NCBI GenBank assembly: GCA_025201805.1
Contig: MU619281.1
Location: 128,500 to 182,595, forward strand
Source: Parasitella parasitica
Taxonomy: Eukaryota; Mucoromycota; Mucoromycetes; Mucorales; Mucoraceae
Length of the DNA: 54,096 nt
Reading direction: 5' to 3'
Below are positions 24,021-35,798 of this stretch, in pieces. The translations under genes and the position numbers were made by a program. Numbering within the stretch: position 1 is the stretch's first letter; each line of letters starts with the position of its first letter. The notes under the pieces are model-generated. The model saw only the letters and a program-made list of their open reading frames with translations, was not told where the DNA came from and searched no databases.

Positions 24021-24417
24021 GATGCATCACGAGTGCATCAAGAATATTATTTGCGTAAGCAGTTTACTTGAAGGATGAAGCAGAAACAAAATATTGCTCT
24101 AATCTGTATAATTTTTTTTATAAAGTATACACATGTATTGGTATGCACACGATAGTCAGAACTTACATTTAACGGCGCAGAAGAAATTTACTTCAATTTT
24201 TTTTTTTTTTTTTTCCTATTTTTTGCTTGAATCATAGATACACGTCAAGTTCATTCAGGTTTGAAGTAGTATGTTCAGTATGAATTGTCCATAAAATTCA
24301 GACAAATGTATTCATTAGTTTATCAAGAAAAAATTGCAAATGTTTTAGTTCTTGGGTGTTGAATATATATCTATCAGCAGGCCTTTTTTTTTTTTTTTTT
24401 ACTTATTTTTGATTCTC

Positions 24418-24418
<1 letters not shown>

Positions 24419-24451
<33 letters not shown>
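24419..24451 (+). repeat. TTTC microsatellite
   Basis: About eight TTTC units in the pyrimidine-rich leader just before the start codon of 7TM copy 5. A poly(T) run lies shortly upstream (24384-24400). Confidence 0.85.
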
Positions 24452-24476
24452 CCCTTCCCTTCTTCTTTCTTCCAAG

Positions 24477-25967
24477 ATGTATGGACAATCTGACAATTAT
24501 GATTTCTCAAGATGCCTAAACCAGGGTGTTGCAGGCTGTGTAAACGAAGCGCCTTTGTTGTACATTTATATTTCGAACGCAATTTGGGCATTAGTAGTTG
24601 GGGTGATAGGTGTGAGCGATTTCAGTAATCATGCATAAATGAATTAACACAATGCTAAACTCAACAGGATTTGGGTTGTTATGGCATAGAACCTTTGTGA
24701 GGAAATTTCGCATTTTTGATTTCAACTCTCCCATACCTTTCATTATCAGGCCAAAGCCAATTGAATCCATGCTGTTATTTGGATCGATCTCTAATTTTCG
24801 TAGGTTTAACCTAGCATCCTGAATAGTATTTTGACAGCATATTAATCATGTTGATAGTCGACGCACTTCATTGTATTGTGACTATAACTAATCCAGACGC
24901 CTTAGAATTAGTTGCTGAAGAGGTTCCTAAAGTTTGTAAATATACAGTAATAATACGAAAATAATTAAACGATCTAATAACTATTCATAGTCCTTGCTCA
25001 TTTACCTTGGCAGTTCGGTATTTGCTCGTTTTCATGCTATCTATTTGGTATTGCTCATACAGTTTGCAATGTATATGTTATAGCATAAATTTATGACATA
25101 TTTTCAATAACTAACAATGCAAATAGAGCAATCAACTCGTTGGAAAAAACTGGTATAGAATGTCATTAAGGATTGACATTATTTGCACAGTCTTCATCAT
25201 ATTACCATTCATTACCACCAATGTCTGTTCTATTGCTGTTATTGCTTCGTATTTACAGTTTCACATTGAAGCAGGCTTAATTTTTCAAGGTGTGCTATAT
25301 TATCAATGGATGGTGTATTGGTCCATACTAGCTGCCATGATTTTTATTGCTGGATTGCGGTTAATCAAGATCTTGAAAGAACATCTTCGCAATCAAATCG
25401 AAGCTGGCAATGAAACACATGTTCAAAAGATTAAAAATGGGTTGCTCAAAGTAACTGTCTCTCAAAACAAAGAAAGATATAATATACTTACTGTCAGATA
25501 GGTTCGCATGACCATGGCGATCAGCATCAGTTCCATGCTGCTATTCATATTTATTAGATATTCTTACGATTTAATGAGAGAACAACTGGAGAATAATTAT
25601 GGAGTAACTCTGGGCTTTACTATTGTAATACTATACCACAGGACTTTAGCTACAACTCTCGTCGTCATGACTGTGTTGCTCAAGTAAGTTTTGTATAATG
25701 ACTAGAGTATACCGTCACTAACTTGTAAAGTATAGTCCTACTGCATTAGGGGCATTCATCATGATGTCTTCCAACAAAGAGAATTCACCTGAAACAAAAT
25801 TTGATAGTGCCGCTAATAAATCTAATATCACCGTTCCCACAGACGAAGTGACCCTACTAGCAAGCAATATCGAAAAGGGGAAAGACAGCCACGATCTTCA
25901 CAGACAGTCGATAGATGCTCTATCCCAAGATCAGAAAACTGCCATGGCGCCTCTCCAGATAGTTTAA
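24477..25967 (+). CDS. Seven-transmembrane protein, array copy 5 (candidate receptor)
   Basis: Exons: 24477-24609, 24668-24799, 24858-24935, 24991-25070, 25127-25450, 25502-25683, 25736-25967; the joins give 386 residues, the longest of the array. Family marks: VAGCVNEAPLLYIYISNAIW, IIRPKPIESMLLFGS, LPWQFGICSFSCYLFGIAH, SNQLVGKNWYRMSLRID, GLRLIKILKEHLRNQIEAGN and VRMTMAIS. Exon 3, the loop between helices 2 and 3, is 15-18 nt longer than in the other copies and acidic. The tail has DEVTLLAS and is longer and charged. It is separated from copy 4 by three unrelated housekeeping genes but keeps strand, exon plan and upstream element, so it belongs to the same duplication series. Function unknown; candidate receptor. 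Confidence 0.88.
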
Positions 25968-28575
25968 TCAGCTTTGAATGTAATCAAGACAATAACTTTG
26001 TACGTGTATCCCTAGCAGCATCAACTCACCAGAAATACTACTAATAATCCTCATTTATAAGCTCTACATAATAATATAATAATATACCTCTCTCTTTTAG
26101 TTACATTTACCTTTAATGCAATAAATATTCCATTTTTCTCGAAGTTCAAGAGAAAAGTTGAACAGTATTGTAATAGTTTATGTGCTTTGCTGCAAGTCGC
26201 GCAATCGCCACTATATTATATGAATCTATTTTCAAACAATACAGGTTACATTTAACGGTATCGGATTTGAGAAGATTAAAAACACATTCAACACACAGCA
26301 ATTTTGGATTGGCCCCTATTATATTATAATTAGGACAAAAAGCCAACCTAACAGTGCCTTTGACCCTACTCTGCACTACTTTAAATTAATGTTTTAATAT
26401 TTGATAGATACATCAAATTCTTCGTATGGCTCGGATTTATCAACTTGACGATTTAGTGAAGTTTATTGATTTCACAGCATATGGGCCTGATGCGAGTACC
26501 AAAGTTTGCAAGTAAACCATATTCAAAATTTTCAAGTACGCATAGAAAGCACGTTTGACGCGTCTACTGGTATATAACATATGCTCACCAAGGCCTGATT
26601 CTATGAAACCAGGGCCAATTTAATCTTTCTATATTAAAATTTATCGGCACCACCAAGGCAATTAGACTTAATTTATTATTGAAATACGTTTGTACTTTAA
26701 TTTTCTACTAGAAGCCCAAGTTTTATATGGGTATAAACAAAACTATTTTTTCATATATTTTTGGCAGACTTGAATTATCTTATTCAATTTCAATGCAATA
26801 AATACTCAACATCCACTTTTTAGTAGCCAGTGCCACGCCCCTTTCATGCCATTGTCATCCTGATCACATTGACTTTTGAACGCACTATATTGGTCTTTTG
26901 ATCGGTTCTGGCGTTTCTACTAACTTGTCGTGTCAAGAGCTGGCTTTTGCCATTCGGAAATGACTTCTGTCATAAACAGCCTCCCCCCCCCCCCACCTTG
27001 ATGATGCGAGAGTCGTTTTTCCTTCTTCTGGTCATCGAATATCGGAAAATGTAGTAAGCTACAATTACAATATGTGGAACCAGCCATATAGTACACCTTC
27101 TTCTTTGCTTGTGAGCATGCTTCTGACAAACATTGGCTTACATCAGGAGGAAATTTGATGTTAACTTTAGCGTAAGGATATTTTTTCTATATTAGTCCCA
27201 CACATGAAGGAGTTCACCAGTTATTTTTTCTTGGTTTGTTATTGTTGACTTTATTTTTTTACAACATCCATCCCATCATGTGGAGTAATCTTCACTTGAA
27301 TTATGATATGGTCATATCACTCTATCAAAGCATACGATACAGCAGTGCAGATCTAATAGAACAGCAGTAAATGATTGTCTTGTGTACTTGAAAGCTTCAA
27401 ATTGTATTGATTGTTTGATTGTTGTTTTAGCGTTACTAAATGATCTGTGATCCACAAACGCCAAAAAAAAAAAAAAAACTCGTTATGCTTAATAGAATAT
27501 CCTTGCTTGCTAGAAAACGAATCATTGACATGTCTCTACTTTCTAACGCCATTACCGCAAAGTCAAAAAGTTATCGGTGCCACCACCCCTGGTGAGATGC
27601 CGAATTCATCAAAAGGAGCAACATGACGTTGTATGCGTCTTTTTTATCTCATGAGATGCCAAACATTTAAGCACATATTTGTTTGTATTTTTTCCTGAAA
27701 CATTTATATACGGGTCCAAAAAGTTTGTTAAAATGACAAGTGCGTAGGACCAAGTGACAAAAGTTTCCCAAATAAAAAATAAGGATATCTTTTACGAGAT
27801 CATGATTAGTCGTATGGTTATTCAATTTTGTGTGAGGCTTTATGTTTATATTTTCTGCGAAATCAGGATAATTGCGCCAATAGAAAAATTTTCCGCATAG
27901 TTTTTCTTGAGAGTTATTGATGATCCTTTTTTTTTCATCCTGAAATGTCTATCTGAAACAGAAAACAAAGAACGGTATATGATATTAAAACAAGATGGAA
28001 ACATTACCAAAATAGCCCACAGATGCACTTCCTGAAGAAAAAGTAGTAAGATGGCGGTTTAGTATACATGGAATATTCGACAACCCAATTGAGGATAAAT
28101 CTACTTGTGATAATTATTAATACCATTATGCAACAATTTATATTTATCAAATCATTGAGTTCGCTGAACTGAAAATGATGTTTCCGGCTAATGCCAAGAT
28201 ATACCATGTTACATGGATTTGTTAGTAGCAATATGTAGCGAAAATATACCGAGAGTACGGTATAATGTTACACTTGGTATTTAATAATAAAAAAAAGTTG
28301 GTTTCTGTGATATGTTTATTTTCTTTTTATTGATTGTATAGAGGCATATATAACATAGTATATAGTAAGTTTTTTTTTTTTTTTCTTTTTTCTTTTTTAC
28401 ATTTTTTTTTCAAAAAAGAAAAAGGAAAAAAAAAAAGAGGCATAATTACACAAATATAATGAGTGAAAAAAGAATCAAAGAGAAAGAATGAGGGAGGGAG
28501 AAGAAGAGAATTACACAATTAAGAAGATATTAATATAGAAGGAAAGAAAGATTGGAAGTGAGAATATGTTTACAA
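25968..28575. other. Long AT-rich intergenic region
   Basis: 2.6 kb with no recognisable gene. It contains a C run (26982-26995), A runs near 27462 and short open frames that look like chance. 26641-26667 reads TTATCGGCACCACCAAGGCA followed by ATTAGAC, whose complement resembles a stretch at 34535-34560 near the transposase relic; a terminal-repeat scrap is possible. Confidence 0.45.
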
Positions 28576-30577
28576 TTAAGCACCTTCGCTTTTCACAGTG
28601 CTGGGAGAAGAAGCTGCATTTTCATCGATTGATTCAAGCTGCTTGTCGTTGTTTGTAGCTGATCCCGTAGAGGAAGATGAGCTCAACCTTGTATTTGTTC
28701 GTCTGACTGATTTGCCCTTGTTATTGCTCATTGCTTCAAAGTTTTGCCAAATGTAATTCTTGCATTTATCGGCGTTGGGTAGATCTTGAATCATTTTGGC
28801 AATGGTGTTTTTACGAAGGCCAAAAAAATCAGGCCCAACAGGATTATGGCCATAATCCATGTTGCGGATAGCAAATGCTCTCCTCACGGCAATTGTCCAG
28901 ACAGTAGTAGGAGTAGGCCCTCTCCAGCATTCGGAAGGATTATCATCAGCATTTAATTGAAACTATGCGTTTGTTAGGGCAGTTGTTTATCTAATCATTG
29001 CCAGAACTTACAATAGGTTCGTCGCCACCATCCAGAATCTCACATGTATATTGGGTATCACTATGAGGATCAACCATGCTTCTGTACCATCTGTCAGAAA
29101 AAAAAATTTAAGGAAAGTTAGCTTGCATCAAACAATATGTGAATTCAATTACTTTTTGACCCTATATCCAACAGGATAGATGTATCTTTGATTATGAAAA
29201 GCTGCTTTATCCCAAACAACAGTTCCTAGGCTAAGAACTGTCCAGGAATCTACTTCAGCAGGCAAAATGTAACTGCCGTCTTTTGCTCTTTCAACTTCGA
29301 CGAAAGGTCGAATGTCATTAGCATTTGGTGGTTTTGTGTCTCTTTTCTTTCTTCTTGATTGATGGTAATATGTATCTGTGGTAGGATTTATACGTGTAGT
29401 TGTTATTGCACTACTGCTACTGCTGCTACTGTTACTACCAGTTAGGATAGAAGAAGCCTTCACAGAAGAAGGTGTACGGCGATGCATATTATGATGGTTG
29501 TTCATTAATTTCGTATTACCATCATGATGACGATATTGCTGCTGAGAAGGCGAAGAAGAAGACGGAAGGGGCTGTTGTGGTGGCTGCGGATGATGAGGAG
29601 GAGGGGATAGTTTTCTTCGCTTAATTACTTCCTGATCAAAACTGCTTGAATCATATCGACAGCCAGGCCAATTTGGGTCTAAAGCAGGAGGATACACTGG
29701 GTGATGAAGTTCTTCCTTTGAAATTTCTCGAGGCAAAGAAGAGGAAGTAATCGATGGCAAGCGTTGCGTATCGTCTCTTTGCAAAGGAAACTGTAATCCG
29801 TTTAGTTGACGATGAGGGGGTGAAGAAGTCAACTGATGATGGTGTTGGCGATTCTGTTGTTGCATTGTAGGCGACATGTTGTTATTATTGTGAGGAGGAG
29901 AACTAGTAATAGAAGAAGACGAATAGTCATTGTTGTTCCAGATAGAGCGCATGGGAGGGAGATAATGCTGATTCTCGCTCTTGGTCTGTGCAGCATGGTG
30001 TATAATAGGATGAAGTTGTATAAGCACTTCAATATAGCAATCATACTGACCACCTTGTTCAGATTGTGTTAGTTTGCCTGTCACTTGTGCATCGTTGCTA
30101 TCATCGTTTAAGATAGTATTCAAAGTTCCATGGCCTTCCCAGATTATATTTGATCGAGAATCGTGAAGAGGAGACCAATTTTCAACGGTGATGCTTTCCT
30201 CAAAATTGGCGCTGTAGACAGCCGTGTTACTGCTCATCAACTGATCAGGGCTACCGATAAACATAAATAAATTAGATGCAGAATCGTATATGAATAGATG
30301 TAGCGAAATACCATGAAGAGCAGAGAGAAATTAGGCATTTTTTTAATGGAACGCTGATCCATTTTCTATCTTTGAAATCATCTAATTTGAAATCAAATGT
30401 ACATAAACAATGTGTGTCGGATCCTTTGAATGTATAAAATATTTTAACTTGAGAAGGGTTAAAATCAGAGTATTGAAACACGTAACAATTGCTCTTACCT
30501 TTGCTTGTTAGCCTGCTCTCTATTGTGATTTCATTTGGTTGCAACATTTGATTGATTGACATTGATTGATGGCTCAT
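28576..30577 (-). CDS. FYRN/FYRC-domain nuclear protein
   Basis: Minus-strand exons: 30577-30312, 30250-29153, 29090-29012, 28962-28576; the joins give 609 residues in frame. The conserved part starts near residue 410: SLGTVVWDKAAFHNQRYIYP, VGYRVKKWYRS, YTCEILDGGDEPIFQL (FYRN), then ECWRGPTPTTVWTIAVRRAF and GPDFFGLRKNTIAKMIQDLP (FYRC-like), much as in TBRG1-type and chromatin proteins. FYR domains pair with each other and occur in chromatin regulators such as MLL/trithorax proteins. The first 150 residues are an unrecognised globular-looking region. About 150-400 is a His/Gln/Ser/Asn-rich disordered stretch with a basic patch (RRKKRD) before the FYRN. A nuclear regulatory role is inferred. 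Confidence 0.87.
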
Positions 30578-30823
30578 TTTGTATCTTATTTTGTATTAAT
30601 ATTTGATATTGGCGTGAGAAATAACAATCTAGAAAATGAACAGCATTATCTAGCTACTAAATATATATATTGTGATTTTTTATATATACGATTGTATATA
30701 TATTATGTGCTTTAATTGCTGCTTTACTGTCGCGGTTCCTTGATTTTTTTTTCTTTTTGTGGAATGTTTATTCTTAGGAACGAACGATATATCAAGTAGA
30801 TGGTAATAGGATGAAGATAAAAA

Positions 30824-30911
<88 letters not shown>

Positions 30912-32747
30912 GCAAATTAGGACCCAATTAATGTACCCGAAACAACAACAACGACCAGCGGGATAAATGTTTGAAATGTGGAAGGTACAATTGAGATACA
31001 TTGAGTAGGAATAAATGATACATGTGTCGATTTCTAGTTTTTCATTATACATTGCCCTTGAATTAGATCCAAAAGATAATGCTTTAGCAGGAGTAAATGA
31101 ACTAATCTTTTTTCCTTTCATCCTATCAGGTACATGATTGAAATTAAAATGTTTTCAACTATTCTAGAACAATAAGGCATTATATCTCATTAGGTCTAGT
31201 AAGTCATGACATCGTCGCCTTCTGAGGAATAAGAAGAAAAATGGAAAACTTGGCAACATCGGTATGTGTAAAACATGCTTGTTGTTAATATGCTATTACC
31301 ATGCTTACGAAAAACGATCGATATTCCAGCAATTTAGTACATGGTACATTAACATGATAGCATATTTGATTGGGTACAAATACATGTATGTCTTTTTTTC
31401 AACTCAAAATATTTTAATCTTTTTTTTTATATATTTATTTTGGGCAAACTAACAAAATCAATGTTTCCCTGAATACCATTACATTGTATTTGTTTAATTG
31501 GGCAAAGATGTCCATAGAATAAGTTCCTATCACCACCTATTTATAAACTCCTACTGTACATGAATGTGTGTTTAATACCGCGGGGGAGTCAAGTTTTTCC
31601 GTTAGAACAAGTTAAATGAAAGGATGAGCACGTCATTTGAAATTCTTTCCATTTCTTAACTATATGTGTAACTCAATGTTTGACAGTGTATTGTATTGTG
31701 AATTTAGTGTAACATTGAATTGTGTATTATGTTCCCATTCTACGGGCTAATTAAAGCTTAAAAACTTACCACGATCTAGGAATTGTACAAATCAATTACA
31801 CATATTGCTTTTAACTTGATTTATTGACATCAAAATTTACTGCTTCTGTTCCATTGACACTTTTTGTGATGGTCGTAATATGGACCTGACATGTCTCTTA
31901 TATTATTGGCTTGATCATGGAACCATCTGTTTCTTTTTAACCCTATGCTATCATTGCGCATTCACATTTCACCTTGAAAGACCGACAAAAATTGGCCGTG
32001 CTGTCCTAATGATGTGTCCATTGCAATATTGTAAGGACACATCAAGCAGAAAACACTTTTAATTTTTTGAAATTCGCATATGTTATCATTAACACTTGGC
32101 TACTATTCGTTTAATAAATGCAATACGCGATCAATAAATGAAGTGCGCCATTTCGACAATATAGGAAAACATCTAAAAATCATGATGTGCCGGGCTTGAC
32201 CGAATATAAGATGAAAAGAAAGAAAGAAAGAAATCAATCACTTATTTGTAAAGGTGTTAGGATACATGAAAGACTTTATGAGCTTGATAGAACAAGTATA
32301 GACTTGTTATTGTCATACGCAAATAATTTAAAAAAAAAAGTCGTATCAAATCGTTTCGTACACTGTTATCACATTTGCCTTTTACAAATTATATGTCAAA
32401 TATGTATGCAATTCTTTTTTGGAAACAAATGTTAGTTATCATCGTACCATCATCAATGGAAAGAAGAAACAGAGAAAGAAGTTTATTTTGAAACTGAAAC
32501 TCCGTGCTTTGTTGATCTAATGTCTAAAAAAGGATATTTCGTACATGGCTCAGCTTATCTCCGATTCATCTCCGATTCCTAATTTGTGCTTTTCAGGAAC
32601 GAACAAAAATGCTTCGATTTAGCAATAAAATTTCCTTCAATAAGAAAAAAGCCCGAGATTGCTGAGCAACGAAATTAGTTTTTATTCTTTTTTCGAAATG
32701 GCATGCCATTCCAAAAACAAACATACTAATAAAAAAAAAAAAAAAAG
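30578..32747. other. AT-rich intergenic region
   Basis: 2.2 kb without a recognisable gene. It holds an 85-nt A run (30826-30910) and many short frames without support. Confidence 0.5.
30826..30910 (+). repeat. 85-nt poly(A) run
   Basis: The longest homopolymer in the window, upstream of the FYR-domain gene. Length may not be exact in an assembly. Confidence 0.85.
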
Positions 32748-33788
32748 TTATTCTAATATCTGCTGCTGCTGATGTTGGTTCCAGCAATGTTCCTTGGCTT
32801 CAAAGCAAGCATTCTCCCATCTCACCTTCTCTTCCCATACTTGTCTCAATTTGCTATAGGCTAATCCGCACAAAGTTTCATAGTGATCAGTTATTTCTTC
32901 CAAAGTAGCTTCTAATTTCGAATTCAAAAGCTTCTCTTGTTCCAATTCTTGCTGCACCAACATTAACGTTCCTTCTCCTCCTTGATCAAGATGATTGTAA
33001 GGCATAGTTTGAACTTGAACATGTCTTGTATTTGCCTTCCGCTTCGTGTTTTCTTCTTTTTCTTGGTGGTTATTGACCATTGAAAATACAACTTCCAATG
33101 CCATAGCGTGCTCCTGAGCCACACTTTTTGATATCAAATCACTGGGCTTTTGTAGTTGTAATTCCTTGTACTGGTTGAGCCGTTGCTTCAACCCTTTTTC
33201 AATGACATCGTCTTGCTCTTTTGTCGATGCTGGTTGAGAGGTTGGTGAAACATTCAATGCTTCTTCCTCATCTACGTCTTCTTTTTCTTGTCCTTCTCCA
33301 CACCGCTGAGGCGGTTGCAAAGAGGGGCGCCCAATGCCACCTCCTTTTGCTAATAACAAAGGTGCGGGTACTAGCATGTTTGGGGTACTATTTACACCAC
33401 CGACATTGCTTTTAAGGAGAATAGTACCTTGCCTCATAGGTATCATAGGATGGGACGATGGTGGAGATGATTTACTGCTCTTGGGCTTGAAATTGAACGG
33501 ATTTGCAATGATTTCAATGTAGTTTTTGCGCTGCTTTTCACTAGTGGCCGCAACTGCTGGTTTTCTTTTTCTGAAAAACAATGCAGATGGCCTCTTTGGC
33601 GCATCCTTGTAGAATTCCTCGGGACATGTTGTATTCAAAAATTCAACCAGTGCTTGAGTACCTGTCTTTCGCTTACGTGGGTGCTGTTGATTCCAATCAA
33701 TTGACACGTCTTTTTCCTCGTCTGATTGATAATACTCTTCAAATGTAATTCTAGCATCTTTTGGCTCAAATGAAGATTTGATGGCCAT
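32748..33788 (-). CDS. Unknown coiled-coil protein
   Basis: A single frame of 346 residues; I do not recognise it. Residues 30-95 hold what looks like a conserved basic segment (GTQALVEFLNTTCPEEF, PKRPSALFFRKRKP) that could bind nucleic acid or a partner. A Ser/Pro-rich stretch (about 95-130) follows, then an acidic patch (EKEDVDEEEALN). The C-terminal 150 residues are mostly helical with coiled-coil character (LVQQELEQEKLLNSKLEATL) and end in a short Gln run. No signal peptide or membrane span. ATG at 33788 is the first in frame. It looks like a real gene because of length, codon make-up and lack of stops in an AT-rich setting. Confidence 0.75.
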   Translation of the reverse strand: MAIKSSFEPKDARITFEEYYQSDEEKDVSIDWNQQHPRKRKTGTQALVEFLNTTCPEEFYKDAPKRPSALFFRKRKPAVAATSEKQRKNYIEIIANPFNFKPKSSKSSPPSSHPMIPMRQGTILLKSNVGGVNSTPNMLVPAPLLLAKGGGIGRPSLQPPQRCGEGQEKEDVDEEEALNVSPTSQPASTKEQDDVIEKGLKQRLNQYKELQLQKPSDLISKSVAQEHAMALEVVFSMVNNHQEKEENTKRKANTRHVQVQTMPYNHLDQGGEGTLMLVQQELEQEKLLNSKLEATLEEITDHYETLCGLAYSKLRQVWEEKVRWENACFEAKEHCWNQHQQQQILE

Positions 33789-34980
33789 TTTATATTTTCA
33801 TGAAGAGAAAAAATGAGAGAAAGGAGGGAGTTAATGTGATTTCTTTTAAAACATTATGACAACAACTAAAACAATAATAGACTTAATTGTGTAAACAGCT
33901 TGAAAATGAGTTATAAGGAGGACTTCAATTTGATTTTATTGTAATGTTAGGAGACGTTCAATCAGCTTATATGCAAAATTGCAGGGTCATTTAATAAAGG
34001 TAATCCCGGCTTTTTTTTTTTGGCAAAAACACATACAAATTTTCTGTAAAATCGTTTGATAAGAGATACGATCGAAGAGAAAAACACCAGGTGAAATCAT
34101 ATTTTACAATAACACTCAAGTTGAGCTTGTACCATAAAAGCTTCGCCAAAAGGAGGAGAACCCTGCAGAATATTTGTACTCCCATATTTGAAACAAAGAG
34201 GTACGCGGTTACTCAAAGAACTGCAATTTGCAAAAAGTAACAAGGCACTAGAGACATTTTTTTTACTGTTTGATCAGTGAGTAGTATGCTAAATGATAGA
34301 TGAAAACTATCGTTATCAAAGCATAATTAAAAATACAAAATTTCTCCAGAAACTATTTATAATGATGTTATATAGACATTTGACATGTAATCAGTATTAT
34401 ATTCTAGACTTGAGTCAATTTAAATACATACGTTATTGTCCGTGCAAAACGCTTTTATACACGAGAGGCCCAATTATTTCCATCTTTTTGAAACAACCAT
34501 GAAAAAGACTTGAAAACCAAACTAGAAACTTATACTAATTGGGGCCTTGGTGGGGATATTGGCGTCGTTTCTAGGTACTTTGGAGCCCTACCCACCACAC
34601 AATAATGAGCATAAGCGTTAATTCAAATATGAAAGAAAGGGTTCTTCTCGCCGTAAGATCATCAGCAACAGTTACAACAGATAAAAATAGATATCTCACG
34701 CAATTGCTTCATTTTGCCTTAGTTGTGAGACATTTGCTCTCCTCCAAAACAGCTTAAACAAGAAGATAATAGGGCCTCTTTAGGATAAATGTTAATGAAG
34801 AGTTAGCACATATAAAATTGTCTTAGAACATGGCGGGAAATTATGCCCGTCTGCACTCGGGTTTATTTGAAGACATTTGAAAGAAATTGTCGCATGTTTG
34901 GACGCATTAATAAATTAAAGCATGGCGTATGAGTTGGGTAAGACCAAAGGCGACTTTGTTAAATAGGCTTTTCTTTGAAG
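33789..34980. other. Intergenic
   Basis: No gene recognised. A G-rich stretch CTAATTGGGGCCTTGGTGGG at 34535-34554 may be a terminal repeat of the adjacent transposase relic. Confidence 0.4.
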
Positions 34981-34984
34981 CAAT

Positions 34985-35400
34985 CGTCAAATCTATCGAT
35001 TAAAAGCCTTTGAGATTACCGAGAAGAGCTTGATTGCAAGCCTGTGCGATTCTCACTGAAAGTATTTTTTCTTCCAAGAACCTTTTTCTTTTGCAAACGG
35101 ACCAGAATTGTTCGGTGGGATTCAGCTCTGGTGAGGAGAGAGGAAGATATCCACGGCTTTCAATGAAGCGTCTAATAGCTTTATTTGTATGAGTAGATGA
35201 GTAGGAGCGTTATCCATGATCAAATAATGCTGGTCTACCCACTGGCTTTCCACTACTTTCTTTCCTGGCAATATATATCTGAGGATTTGCCTGATTATCT
35301 GCATATTATCGCTGAGCAAGTGCGTGGGTTGTTTTGGAGTTTCAATGCCGCAGCTCTGGCGTTCATGCCCCTTTTGTAAATCAAGGCAAACAACTCTCTA
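34985..35400 (-). pseudogene. Tc1/mariner (DDE) transposase relic
   Basis: On the minus strand, HYLIMDNAPTH (near 35215-35235, with the second catalytic Asp) is followed after a frameshift by LSPELNPTEQFWSVCKRKRF (about 35070-35150, the YSPELNPIE-W block near the third acidic residue) and an RIAQACNQALLGNLKGF-like end near 34990. Upstream, to about 35400, a PTHLLSDNMQIIRQILRYI segment resembles the stretch before the second Asp. Stops and frameshifts separate these pieces and the first catalytic block is not found. An inactive, truncated class II element. The adjoining 79-residue frame at 35398-35637 (minus) has no recognisable match. Confidence 0.82.
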
Positions 35401-35798
35401 TTCCGAATCGTCATAGTGTTTGCAGATGTCAGGAGCTTTCCATTTTGATATCTCTATCTGCAGATTGCCGCGCAATTTTTTTGTTAGCTTCTCAGGCGGA
35501 TTAGTGTCAATGTACAAGCCGAAAAAATTAAAATTTTCGGATGCAATCAAATCATCCAGTGATGTATTAGAAAACTTCAATTCAAAAGGTAGCCTAAACT
35601 GTACAGCGGCTTGATTGTGATACTGAAAAAGCTTCACATTATAAAAACATCATAGGTATAGAAGCAAGTATAAATATATGCGATTTTTATTTTTACATGT
35701 TAAATGCTATAAAGGGTATTGTTGTTAAGGAGGGGGGGGGGGGTTCCAAGGAAATGTGCATGTATGTTAAGAGGTGAGAGGGAAATATAAACAAAGAT

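Noticed and set aside
30724..31121. Open frames made of poly-Phe
   Set aside because: Products of the 85-nt A run; not coding.
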